A DNA stretch of 64,000 nt from the NCBI GenBank assembly GCA_016931695.1, contig JAFGEI010000158.1, forward strand, positions 1 through 64,000, given 5' to 3'. This document shows, piece by piece, positions 18,626-27,960 of this stretch. This DNA comes from Anaerolineae bacterium (GTDB taxonomy: Bacteria; Chloroflexota; Anaerolineae; B4-G1; DUEL01). The notes beneath the pieces are model-generated. The model was not told the origin of the DNA and made no database searches. It was given only the letters and a program-made list of their open reading frames with translations. Each line of letters begins with the position of its first letter. Position 1 is the first letter of the stretch. Both the position numbers and the translations under genes were made by a program.

Positions 18626-19749
18626 CCCGCATTTCCCCGCTATCCGCCCGCAGGACGCTCGCCATTACCCGCAAAGAGTTCCGTCACATCACCCGGGACC
18701 TGCGCACCTTTTTCCTGGTCACGGTCTCGCCCGCTTTTCTACTGCTCACGCTGTCCTACATCTTTGCCTTCGACATCGAGCAGTTCGACCTGATGCTGTG
18801 GGATATGGACCAAAGCGCCCTCTCCCGGCAGTACGTCGCCGCGCTGATCGCGGACGGCGACTTGCGCATCCAGCAACACGTCAGCTCCTACGCGGAAATC
18901 GATCAGCAGCTACTGCAGGGCGGCCTGGACGGGGGAATACTCATACCAGCCGGTTTTGAGGAACAGCTGTTATCCGGCCGCCCGGTCAACGTCGAGCTCG
19001 TCATGGACGGGGCGGACCCTTTCTCCGCCCAGCAAGGCAGCGCGGCAATCGAACAGCGCACCAACGCCTTTGCCGCCCAGTTCGCGGCCAGCCACTCCCT
19101 CGCTCGCGGAGGGTTGGACCTGCGCGGCGTCGTCTGGTACAATCCCACCCTCAAATCGCTGATCAGCATGGTGCCCGGCCTGACGGCTGTCGTGCTGTGC
19201 ATGCCGGCCCTGGCACTGGCACTGGCACTGGCGCGAGAAAAAGAGACCGGCTCCTTCGAAGGATTGATCGCCAGCCCGATCCGCGGCAGCGAATACCTGG
19301 TAGGCAAGCTGTTTGCCTACGTGTCGAGCGGCCTGGCCAGCGTGTTCCTGGCCTGGCTGGCGGCGGTCCTGTACTTCAAGATCCCATTCCGCAGCAACCT
19401 GTTGTTCTACCTGCTCCTCGCCGCCGATTATCTGCTGGCCAGCATGGGCTTTAGCCTGATCATTGCCAACTTTGTCCGCAGCCAGCAGACGGCCATGTTT
19501 CTCATCCTGATGATCTTTTTCGTACCCAGCTTTTTCGTCGCCGGGTTGATCTATCCCGTCAGCCACAACAGCATGGCCCAGCTGGTCGCCTACAGCCTGC
19601 CGACAACCCACTTTATCGCCATCAGCCGCGGTGCCTTTCTCAAGGGGGTGGGTCTGGCCGAACTCTGGCCTCCCGCTGCCGCACTGCTGGTTATGGGGCT
19701 GGGCGGGCTGTTGGTCAGCCTGTTCATGTTCAAAAAACACCTTGCATAA
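18622..19749 (+). CDS. ABC-2 type transporter permease
   Basis: YhhJ/NatB-like N-terminus (TRKEFRHITRDLRTFFLVTVSPAF); EKETGSFEGLIASPI; six TM pattern. Confidence 0.9.
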   Translation: MTRISPLSARRTLAITRKEFRHITRDLRTFFLVTVSPAFLLLTLSYIFAFDIEQFDLMLWDMDQSALSRQYVAALIADGDLRIQQHVSSYAEIDQQLLQGGLDGGILIPAGFEEQLLSGRPVNVELVMDGADPFSAQQGSAAIEQRTNAFAAQFAASHSLARGGLDLRGVVWYNPTLKSLISMVPGLTAVVLCMPALALALALAREKETGSFEGLIASPIRGSEYLVGKLFAYVSSGLASVFLAWLAAVLYFKIPFRSNLLFYLLLAADYLLASMGFSLIIANFVRSQQTAMFLILMIFFVPSFFVAGLIYPVSHNSMAQLVAYSLPTTHFIAISRGAFLKGVGLAELWPPAAALLVMGLGGLLVSLFMFKKHLA

Positions 19750-19751
19750 CC

Positions 19752-20867
19752 ATGCTCCTGCGCATCTCGAACCTGGTTTGGAAAGAGATCATCCAGTTCA
19801 TCCGCGACCGGATGATGGCCGCCTTTATCTTTATGCTGCCCATCCTGCAGCTGATGCTCATGGCCCAGGCCACCGGCACGCGAATCGGCAACCTGAGCGT
19901 GGCCGTCCTCGACCTGGACCATTCGCGGGTCAGCCGGCAGTTGATCGCCCAACTGGACAACCGGCAGGAACTGAACGTCAGGTATTTCGCCACAACGGAG
20001 CAAGAGCTGCAGCAGATGCTGGATCGGGGACAAATCGATGCCGGGGTGATCTTGCCGCGCGGACTGGCCCTGGAACTCGACGGCGTCGGCCGGACCGCCC
20101 AGGTACACATGATCGTCGACGGATCGAACAGCATCGTCGGCTCGGTCGCCATGAGCGCTGCTGGCAGTGCCTTGCTCGAATATGGGCAAGAGATGCTGGA
20201 AGAACGCGGCGAAACGACCCAGCCCCTGATCGACTTGAATGTCGTGACGTACTACAACCCCGCATACGAAACGCGCCCCTTCACCATCCCGGCACAGCTG
20301 GGCTTTATCACTTACCAGATCACGCTGGCCGTCGCCTCGTTGGGGTTGGCACGAGAGCGAGAGCTGGGCACGCTGGAGCAGCTCGTCGTCGCGCCGCTCA
20401 GCCGATTGGAACTGGTCATCGGCAAAGCGGCGCCGGCCCTCATCGTCGCCGGGTCGAACTTTTTGCTGCTCCTGGGCGTGGCAATCCACATTTTTGCCGT
20501 CCCAATGCGCGGCTCAATGGCGATTCTCCTTGGTATGACGACGTTGTTCATCGCCAGCGAGATTGGCTGGGGCGTGCTCATTTCGGCCGCGTCGCGTACA
20601 CAGCAGCAAGCAATCCTGCTCGTCTTTATCCTGGCCATCGTCGACGTCACATTCTCCGGCTACTTGGTGCCGGTCAAGAACCTGCCCGGCCCGCTGCGGC
20701 TCGTCGCCCTGGTCGTCCCGCTTTACCACTATATGATCATCGTACGCGCCGTGATGCTCAAAGGAGCCGGCCTGGCGACGTTGTGGCCCCATGCCGTCGC
20801 ACTGGTCGGGCTGGGGGCAGCGATCCTGGGCATCTCGGCCCGCGGCGTGAGCCGGCGGCTGGATTGA
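19752..20867 (+). CDS. ABC-2 type transporter permease
   Basis: WKEIIQFIRDRMMAAFIFMLPILQL; ERELGTLEQLVVAPLSRLELVIGK. Confidence 0.9.
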   Translation: MLLRISNLVWKEIIQFIRDRMMAAFIFMLPILQLMLMAQATGTRIGNLSVAVLDLDHSRVSRQLIAQLDNRQELNVRYFATTEQELQQMLDRGQIDAGVILPRGLALELDGVGRTAQVHMIVDGSNSIVGSVAMSAAGSALLEYGQEMLEERGETTQPLIDLNVVTYYNPAYETRPFTIPAQLGFITYQITLAVASLGLARERELGTLEQLVVAPLSRLELVIGKAAPALIVAGSNFLLLLGVAIHIFAVPMRGSMAILLGMTTLFIASEIGWGVLISAASRTQQQAILLVFILAIVDVTFSGYLVPVKNLPGPLRLVALVVPLYHYMIIVRAVMLKGAGLATLWPHAVALVGLGAAILGISARGVSRRLD

Positions 20868-20894
20868 GGGCCCAGCGAACCACAAGGAGGGAAT

Positions 20895-22463
20895 ATGAAC
20901 AATTTGCCCCCTCGTTTGTCTCGCTTCCTGTTCGCATGTCTCGCATTTTGCTTCTTGGCCCTGGGCTGCAAGCTCTCTTCCCTTCCCTCCAGCCCGGTCA
21001 AACCCGCCGTCTGGACTGCGACCAGCACGATGGCCGCACCATCGCATACACCTCCCCCAACCGCGACGGCGGTTCCTGCCCCATCCGCCTCCCCCTACCC
21101 CGCGACCCCCCCGCCGCCTGCCGCAACAGCCGCGCCAGCGCCAACCTCGCCGCCGGTCGCACCGACCACGACGGCAGCGCCCCCCCCGACCGCCGCCCCG
21201 CAGCCGGTGGCGGTATGGGAGGACAACATCACCTTGAACAGCTACGGCTGGGAAACGGCGCTGGTCGCCACCGCCCCCGACGACCCGATCTATCCCTATC
21301 CTCGCCTCGATTTCGATGCCGTCTCTGGGCCCAGCCCACGCACCTACAGGGCGGTCTATGTGCAGAACGAGCACGTCCAGCTGGTCATACTGCCCGCATT
21401 GGGAGGGCGCATCCTCCGCTGGACCGACCGCAACACCGGCCGGCAGCTCTTTTACGCCAACCCGGTGCTCAAACCTACCCACTGGGGCTACCGCGGCTGG
21501 TGGCTGGCGACCGGCGGGATCGAGTGGGCTTTTCCCACCGACGAGCACGGCCTCAACGAGTACCGTCCCTGGCAGCACCAGCTGCTGTGGAACGGCGTGC
21601 GGGTCTGGGACACCGACGACCGGACCGGGCTGACCGTCGAGGTGACCATCCAACTGGAGGCGGGCAGTAGCCGCATCGCCGTCACCCCCCGCGTCAGCAA
21701 CCCAACCGGCACGGCCCAATCCTACCAATTCTGGGCCAACGCCATGCTCGCCCTCTCCGACACCAACATCCCCTCATCTGACCTAAACTTTTTGCTGCCG
21801 GCCAGCCAGGTCGTCGTCCATTCCAGCGGCGACGGCTCCCTTCCCGCACCCGGCAGCGCGATGGACTGGCCCGTCCACAACGGGCGGGATTTCGGTCGCT
21901 ACGCCGAGTGGCACTCGTGGCTGGGCATCTTTGCCCCCCAGGCCGCCGCGGCCGGCTTTTCCGGCGCCTACGACCTGGGCGTCGACCAGGGCGTCATCCG
22001 CGTCGCGCCGGCGTGGGTGCGCGGGGTCAAGCTGTTCTGCCTGGGCGACCTGGGCGCCGAACAGTGGACCGACGACGGCAGCCGCTACTTTGAGCTGTGG
22101 GGCGGCCTGACCGGCTCTTTTTGGGAATATACCACGCTGGCGCCGGGGGAGAGCGTCGCCTGGACAGAATACTGGTACGCAGTTAGCGGGATGGGCGGCT
22201 GTACCTGGGCCAACGGCGAAGGGGCGGTGCGCCTAGCACGGCTCGGAAACGGGCTCGAGATCGCCGTAGGGACTGTGCGCCCGGTCCAGGCGACGATAAT
22301 TCTGTGGCAGGGGGAGACAGAACGGGCCCGCTGGCAAGAGACCGTCGGGCCGGGCCGGCCCTTCTGCACCGCCTGGGAAGAAGGCAACGGCCCCTGGAGC
22401 CTGGAGGTGCGCGACGGGAATGGCGCCCCGCTCATCCATGCCGCCATTTCGTCAGGGGAATAG
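20895..22463 (+). CDS. DUF5107-like lipoprotein with Pro/Thr/Ala linker
   Basis: Lipobox LALGC; mutarotase-like LPALGGRILRWTDRNTGRQLFY; GGIEWAFPTDEHG. Confidence 0.8.
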   Translation: MNNLPPRLSRFLFACLAFCFLALGCKLSSLPSSPVKPAVWTATSTMAAPSHTPPPTATAVPAPSASPYPATPPPPAATAAPAPTSPPVAPTTTAAPPPTAAPQPVAVWEDNITLNSYGWETALVATAPDDPIYPYPRLDFDAVSGPSPRTYRAVYVQNEHVQLVILPALGGRILRWTDRNTGRQLFYANPVLKPTHWGYRGWWLATGGIEWAFPTDEHGLNEYRPWQHQLLWNGVRVWDTDDRTGLTVEVTIQLEAGSSRIAVTPRVSNPTGTAQSYQFWANAMLALSDTNIPSSDLNFLLPASQVVVHSSGDGSLPAPGSAMDWPVHNGRDFGRYAEWHSWLGIFAPQAAAAGFSGAYDLGVDQGVIRVAPAWVRGVKLFCLGDLGAEQWTDDGSRYFELWGGLTGSFWEYTTLAPGESVAWTEYWYAVSGMGGCTWANGEGAVRLARLGNGLEIAVGTVRPVQATIILWQGETERARWQETVGPGRPFCTAWEEGNGPWSLEVRDGNGAPLIHAAISSGE

Positions 22464-22496
22464 CCCCCACCCGGACGTGAACATCCGGAGAGAGAA

Positions 22497-22539
22497 ACGT
22501 GGGTGTTGCAGGCGGCTTCGCCGCCCACAACACCCACGT
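22497..22539. terminator. Long hairpin between convergent genes (candidate bidirectional terminator)
   Basis: ACGTGGGTGTTG-ca-GGCGG-cttcg-CCGCC-ca-CAACACCCACGT. Confidence 0.65.
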
Positions 22540-22621
22540 CCTCTCCCTCTCTGGACTTGGGCTTCCAGGGGCAACTGGCTGGGCAGTTACTGGAAATGCG
22601 ACAACGCCCAGGCCAGTGGAG

Positions 22622-23410
22622 CTACCGCTGCAGCAGCTTGGTCGCCGCGCCGATGACCGACCCCTCGCCGGCCGAACGCCCGCCCTCGGAGGGGGCAAAC
22701 TGCAGGATGCGGTCGGCCAGGCGCGAGAAGGGCAGCGACTGGAGCCACACCCGCCCCGTCCCCTGCAGCGTTGCCAGGAACAGGCCCTCGCCGCCCAGGA
22801 CCATCGACTTGAGGTTGCCCGCCCGCTGGATGTCATAGCTGATGGTATTCTCAAAGGCGACGATGCAGCCGGTATCGACCAGGATTTTACCATTGACCAG
22901 CCGTTTTTCGATGATGGTACCGCCAGCGTGGATAAAGACCATGCCGTCGCCGCGCAGCCGCTGGAGGATAAACCCTTCCCCGCCGAACAGCCCAGCGCCG
23001 ATCTTTTTATTAAAGGCGATGCTGACCTCGGTGCCCAAGGCGGCGCAGAGAAACGAATTCTTTTGACAGATCAGCTCGCCGTTCGCCTCGTCCAGGTCGA
23101 TGGAGACAATTTTGCCCGGATAGGGCGCGCCGAAGGCGACGTGCCTCTTTCCCTCACGAGCCGCGCTGGTAAAATGGGTCATGAACAACGACTCGCCAGT
23201 GAGCGCCCGCTTGCCGACACTCACCATCTTGTCCAGGAAACCGGCCTGGGGCTTGGAGCCGTCGCCCATCTTGGTCTCAAAGGTTATGTCATCCTCCATG
23301 TACATCATCATCCCCGCCTCGGCGATGACCGTCTCGCCGGGATCTAGCTCGATCTCGACAAACTGCAGATCGTCACCAAAGACCTGATAATCGACCTCGT
23401 GACTTTTCAT
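22622..23410 (-). CDS. TIGR00266/AIM24 family protein
   Basis: [59 protein letters not shown]. Confidence 0.9.
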   Translation of the reverse strand: MKSHEVDYQVFGDDLQFVEIELDPGETVIAEAGMMMYMEDDITFETKMGDGSKPQAGFLDKMVSVGKRALTGESLFMTHFTSAAREGKRHVAFGAPYPGKIVSIDLDEANGELICQKNSFLCAALGTEVSIAFNKKIGAGLFGGEGFILQRLRGDGMVFIHAGGTIIEKRLVNGKILVDTGCIVAFENTISYDIQRAGNLKSMVLGGEGLFLATLQGTGRVWLQSLPFSRLADRILQFAPSEGGRSAGEGSVIGAATKLLQR

Positions 23411-23600
23411 TGCATTCCCTCCTATGGATGTTTTTGTGTCATGTGATAGAACTGCATTGACTGACCAGAACCAATTATACCGCATAATTGACCTTCCCGG
23501 AAGTGGCAGCGCCATCCCCTTGCCAGAACCAGCACTCAGCCGTATAATCCTGGTCACACCGGCAGTTGCCCCGCAACAAAACAGCCGCGAGGAGAACCGA

Positions 23601-25637
23601 ATGCCCAAATTCCAACTCGTCTCCGATTTCCGGCCTACCGGCGACCAGCCACAGGCCATCGACAAGCTGGTCCAGGGGCTGAAGCAGGGTTACAAGCACC
23701 AGACTCTGTTGGGGGCAACCGGCACCGGCAAAACCTACGTCATGTCACAAATAATCGAACAGATCCAAAGGCCTGCCCTGGTCCTCTGTCACAACAAGAC
23801 CCTCGCCGCCCAGCTCTATTCCGAGTTCCGCGAATTTTTCCCCCACAACGCCGTCGAGTACTATGTCTCGTACTATGACTACTACCAGCCAGAAGCATAC
23901 GTGCCCAAGCACGACCTCTACATCGAAAAGGACGCCGACATCAACGAAGAAATCAATCGCCTGCGACTGGCAGCGACCACGGCGCTCTTTTCCCGGCAGG
24001 ACGTCATCATCGTCGCCTCTGTCTCCTGCATCTATGGCAGCGGCGACCCCGAAACGTACGGGCGGGTCATCGTCAAGCTCGCCAGGGGCAAGCAGCACCG
24101 CCGTGAGACCTTGCTGCGCCACCTGGTCTCGATCTACTATGAGCGCAACGACATGGAACTGGGGCGCGGCCGCTTTCGCGTGCGCGGCGATACCCTGGAG
24201 GTGATGCCCGCCTACGCCGAGACTGCCTACCGCATCGGTTTTTGGGGCGACGAGGTCGAGCACATGGCCGAGATCGACCCCCTCACCGGGGAGGTATTGG
24301 CGGAACATGCCGAGATCCAGATCTTTCCCGCCAAGCAGTTCGTCACCCCCGAGGACAAGCTGGAGCAGGCGATCGCGGACATCGAACAAGAACTGGCCGA
24401 GCGGCTGGGCCAACTCCAGGAACAGGAAAAGCTCTTGGAGGCGCAGCGGCTGGAACAGCGCACCCGCTACGACCTGGAGATGCTGCGCGAGATCGGCTAC
24501 TGCTCCGGCATCGAAAACTATTCCCGCCATCTCCAGCAGCGCCAGCCCGGTTCCCCGCCGTGGACGTTGATCGATTACTTCCCCGCCGACTATTTGCTGA
24601 TCGTCGACGAATCCCACATGACGGTACCCCAGGTGCGCGGGATGTACAACGGCGACCGCAGCCGCAAAGAGGTCCTGGTCGAGTACGGCTTTCGTCTCCC
24701 CTCGGCGCTCGACAACCGGCCGCTGCGCTTTGAGGAATTCGAGGCGCGGATCAACCAGGTTATCTACACCTCCGCCACCCCCGCTCCCTACGAGCTGGAG
24801 ATGAGCGAACAGGTCGTCGAGCAGATCATCCGCCCCACCGGCGTCGTCGATCCCGAGGTCGTCATTCGCCCAGCCCGCGGGCAGGTCGACGACCTCGTCG
24901 GCCGCATCCGAGAACGAATCGACCGCGGGCAGCGCGTGCTGGTGACGACCCTGACCAAGCGCATGGCCGAAGACCTGTCCGACTACCTGCGCGAGCTGGG
25001 CGTCCGCGTCCACTACCTCCACAGCGAGGTCCAGACGCTGGAACGGGTGAGCATCCTGCGCGACCTGCGCCTGGGAGTATACGACGTCGTCGTGGGGATC
25101 AACCTGCTCCGCGAGGGGCTCGACCTGCCGGAGGTGAGCATGGTCGCCATCCTTGACGCGGACAAGGAGGGCTTTTTGCGCTCCGACACCGCGCTGATCC
25201 AGACCATCGGGCGGGCGGCGCGGCACGTCGACGCTACCGCCGTGATGTACGCCGACCGGGTCACCGACTCGATGCAGCGGGCCATCGACGAGACAGAACG
25301 GAGGCGGCAGATCCAGGTCGCGTACAACCAGCAACACGGCATCGTGCCCGCCACTATCGTCAAGGAGGTGCGGGACCTGACCGACCGCATCCGCAAAGAG
25401 ACGGGCGCCGAGCAGGAGGCTCCCGCCGCGGCGGCCCAGCTGCCCAAAGACGAGCTGGCCCATCTAATCCGCGAGCTGGAAAGGCGAATGAAGCGCGCCG
25501 CCGAGGACCTCGAGTTCGAAAAAGCCGCCCTGCTGCGCGATCAAATCCTGGAGCTGCGCGAGACGATGGCCGAAAAAGAGGACCTGCCGGCATGGGAGCG
25601 CACGCGCCGCCGGGCGCGGCAAGAGATCGTTTATTGA
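23601..25637 (+). CDS. uvrB: Excinuclease ABC subunit B
   Basis: [46 protein letters not shown]-terminal motif. Confidence 0.98.
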   Translation: MPKFQLVSDFRPTGDQPQAIDKLVQGLKQGYKHQTLLGATGTGKTYVMSQIIEQIQRPALVLCHNKTLAAQLYSEFREFFPHNAVEYYVSYYDYYQPEAYVPKHDLYIEKDADINEEINRLRLAATTALFSRQDVIIVASVSCIYGSGDPETYGRVIVKLARGKQHRRETLLRHLVSIYYERNDMELGRGRFRVRGDTLEVMPAYAETAYRIGFWGDEVEHMAEIDPLTGEVLAEHAEIQIFPAKQFVTPEDKLEQAIADIEQELAERLGQLQEQEKLLEAQRLEQRTRYDLEMLREIGYCSGIENYSRHLQQRQPGSPPWTLIDYFPADYLLIVDESHMTVPQVRGMYNGDRSRKEVLVEYGFRLPSALDNRPLRFEEFEARINQVIYTSATPAPYELEMSEQVVEQIIRPTGVVDPEVVIRPARGQVDDLVGRIRERIDRGQRVLVTTLTKRMAEDLSDYLRELGVRVHYLHSEVQTLERVSILRDLRLGVYDVVVGINLLREGLDLPEVSMVAILDADKEGFLRSDTALIQTIGRAARHVDATAVMYADRVTDSMQRAIDETERRRQIQVAYNQQHGIVPATIVKEVRDLTDRIRKETGAEQEAPAAAAQLPKDELAHLIRELERRMKRAAEDLEFEKAALLRDQILELRETMAEKEDLPAWERTRRRARQEIVY

Positions 25638-25653
25638 CGACCGATAGAGGTGA

Positions 25654-26718
25654 ATGATGCAGATTACAAACGTCCAGGTCATCCCCGTCGAACTGGGGCT
25701 GCACCTGCCCTACCGGACAGCACGACAAAGCGAAATCGAGAGCATCACGGCGATCTTTGTCCGGGTCGATACTCGCGAGGGCCGCACCGCCTGGGGTTGC
25801 GCCGCTTTCGACCCCACGGCCAGCGGGGAAACGCCAGAGACGGTCGTCCGGGCCTGTCACGCCTGCGCCGATCGCGCCCGCGACCTGAACCCGCTGAACA
25901 CCGAGTATGCCCTGGATGAACTGAGCCAGCTCACTCCCGGCTGTCCCTCCGCCCTCTGCGCCTTCGACCTCGCCTTTCACGACCTCCTCGGCCTGGCGGC
26001 GGGCATGCCGCTGTACCGGCTATTGGGCGGGTACCGACATCGCATCCCCACCTCGGCAACCGTCAGCATCGCGCCGGTCAAGGAAACGGTCGCCCTGGCC
26101 CAGCAGCGAGCGCGGCAGGGATTCCGCATCCTCAAGATCAAGGGCGGCATCGACCCCGAGGAAGACGTCCGCCGGGTGCGCGCAGTTCACGAGGCGCTGC
26201 CGCACATGACCCTCCGTCTCGACGCCGACCAGGGCTATACCGTGCAACAGGCGTTGGAGGTAGCCCAGGCCCTGGAGGAATGGCTGGAGATGCTCGAGCA
26301 GCCCACCCCGGCCGACGACCTGGACAGCCTGGAAGAAGTGACACGGCACAGCCGGGTGCCGATCCTGGCGGACGAGAGCGTCGCCGATCCAGCCTCGGCC
26401 CTGAAGGTCGTCAGCCGGCGTGCCGCCGACGGGATCAGCGTAAAACTGACCGCCTGCGGCGGGCTGCGCTGCAGCCGCATGGTCGACGCCGTCGCCCGGG
26501 CGGCGCAGATGGCGACGATGGTGAGCTGCGTCAACGAGCCCGCCCTCCTCACCGCCGCCGGACTGGGTTTTGCCCTCGGCAGCCCCAACGTCCGCTACGG
26601 CGACCTCGACGGCCATCTCGACCTGATCAACGATCCCACCGTGCCCAGCTTTCGCCTGGAAGGGGGAGAGCTGATCGCCAGCAACGTCCCGGGCCTGGGC
26701 TGCCGGGTCGAACTATAG
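25654..26718 (+). CDS. Mandelate racemase/muconate lactonizing enzyme family (dipeptide epimerase-like)
   Basis: Enolase-superfamily barrel: ILKIKGGIDPEEDVRRV, LRLDADQGY, EQPTPADDL, ILADESV, SVKLTACGGL. Confidence 0.88.
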   Translation: MMQITNVQVIPVELGLHLPYRTARQSEIESITAIFVRVDTREGRTAWGCAAFDPTASGETPETVVRACHACADRARDLNPLNTEYALDELSQLTPGCPSALCAFDLAFHDLLGLAAGMPLYRLLGGYRHRIPTSATVSIAPVKETVALAQQRARQGFRILKIKGGIDPEEDVRRVRAVHEALPHMTLRLDADQGYTVQQALEVAQALEEWLEMLEQPTPADDLDSLEEVTRHSRVPILADESVADPASALKVVSRRAADGISVKLTACGGLRCSRMVDAVARAAQMATMVSCVNEPALLTAAGLGFALGSPNVRYGDLDGHLDLINDPTVPSFRLEGGELIASNVPGLGCRVEL

Positions 26719-26757
26719 CTGGCCTGTAACGGCCCAGGCGGGCCTCCCGCTCCCCGC

Positions 26758-27960
26758 CTACTCCATGGCCCGGCAGACAAGCCCCTTCAGATAGGCCCCT
26801 TCCGGAAAGTTCAGGGCAATCGGGTGATCCGCCCCCTGGCAAAGAACGCCGATAATCTGCGCATCACGCCCGGCGTCCAGCGCGGCGCCAAAGAGGATCT
26901 TTTGAAACAAGTCGGCCGAGACCCGGCCAGAGCAAGAGGTCGAAAAGAGAACGCCGCCCGGGCGCAGCAGTTGAAACGCCAGCAGGTTGACGTCCTTGTA
27001 GGCCCGCGACGCCCGCTGCACGTCGCGACCCGAGGGCGCGAACTTGGGCGGATCGAGGACGATCAGGTCAAAGCGGCGCTCCTGGGCACGGAAATCGCGC
27101 AGCACCTGAAACACGTCGCCCTCGACAAACATGTGGCAAGCCGGGTCCTGCCGGTTATGACGCAGGTTCTGCCGGGCGAGATCCAACGCCGGGCGCGACG
27201 AGTCGACAAAGAGCACCTGGTCCGCCCCCGCACAGGCCGCATAGACCCCCCAGGCTCCCGTGTAGCAAAAAGCGTCGAGAACCCGCGCCCCGGCGCAGAA
27301 ACCCGGCAGCAGCGCCCGGTTCTCCCGTTGATCGAGATAAAAACCGGTCTTGTGCCCCCGCCAGACGTCCACCGCAAAGTGGTAGCCATTTTCCAGGATC
27401 ATCAGCGGCTGCGGTGGCTCGCGGCCATCCAGTAGGCCGCTGCGCAGCTCGAGCCCTTCTTTTTCTCGCACGTCGACGTCCGACCGCTCCAAAATTCCCC
27501 GTGGGGCCAGCAGATCGGCCAGGGCAGAGAGGATGGCCGGCTGCCTCTGCGCCATCCCCAGGGTGAGAAACTGGAGCACCAGGTCGTCGCCATACCGATC
27601 CACCACCAGCCCGGGCAGGCCATCGGATTCGGCGTGGACCAGGCGGTAGGCCGTGGTGGCAGGATCGCGCGCCAACGCCGCGCGGCGAGCAATGGCGCGC
27701 TCGAGCTGCGTGCGCCAAAAATGTTCGTCGATCTCTTTGCCCGGGTCCCAGGTGAGAAGCCGGACTGCGATCTGGGAGCGCTGGTTCAGATAACCGCAGG
27801 CAAGCCACTCTCCACGCGCATCGCACACCTGGACCAGGTCGCCGTCGACCGGCTGGCCCTCCAGGCGGGCAATCGCCCCAGAAAACAGCCACGGGTGGCG
27901 GCGAATGACGGACTGTTCCCGCTTCGGCTTGAGGATGACGGCAGCGCGGGACAATCTCAA
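26758..27960 (-). CDS. Class I SAM-dependent rRNA methyltransferase (RlmI-like, PUA domain)
   Basis: PUA N-terminus; GHKTGFYLDQRENR, VLDAFCYTGAWGVYAA, LIVLDPPKFAPS. Confidence 0.93.
   Translation of the reverse strand: MRLSRAAVILKPKREQSVIRRHPWLFSGAIARLEGQPVDGDLVQVCDARGEWLACGYLNQRSQIAVRLLTWDPGKEIDEHFWRTQLERAIARRAALARDPATTAYRLVHAESDGLPGLVVDRYGDDLVLQFLTLGMAQRQPAILSALADLLAPRGILERSDVDVREKEGLELRSGLLDGREPPQPLMILENGYHFAVDVWRGHKTGFYLDQRENRALLPGFCAGARVLDAFCYTGAWGVYAACAGADQVLFVDSSRPALDLARQNLRHNRQDPACHMFVEGDVFQVLRDFRAQERRFDLIVLDPPKFAPSGRDVQRASRAYKDVNLLAFQLLRPGGVLFSTSCSGRVSADLFQKILFGAALDAGRDAQIIGVLCQGADHPIALNFPEGAYLKGLVCRAME

Noticed and set aside
19631-21670. 679-aa plus-strand ORF overlapping the second permease and the DUF5107-like gene
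   Set aside because: Frame-shifted shadow of two well-supported genes; Arg/Pro/Ala-rich with no domains.
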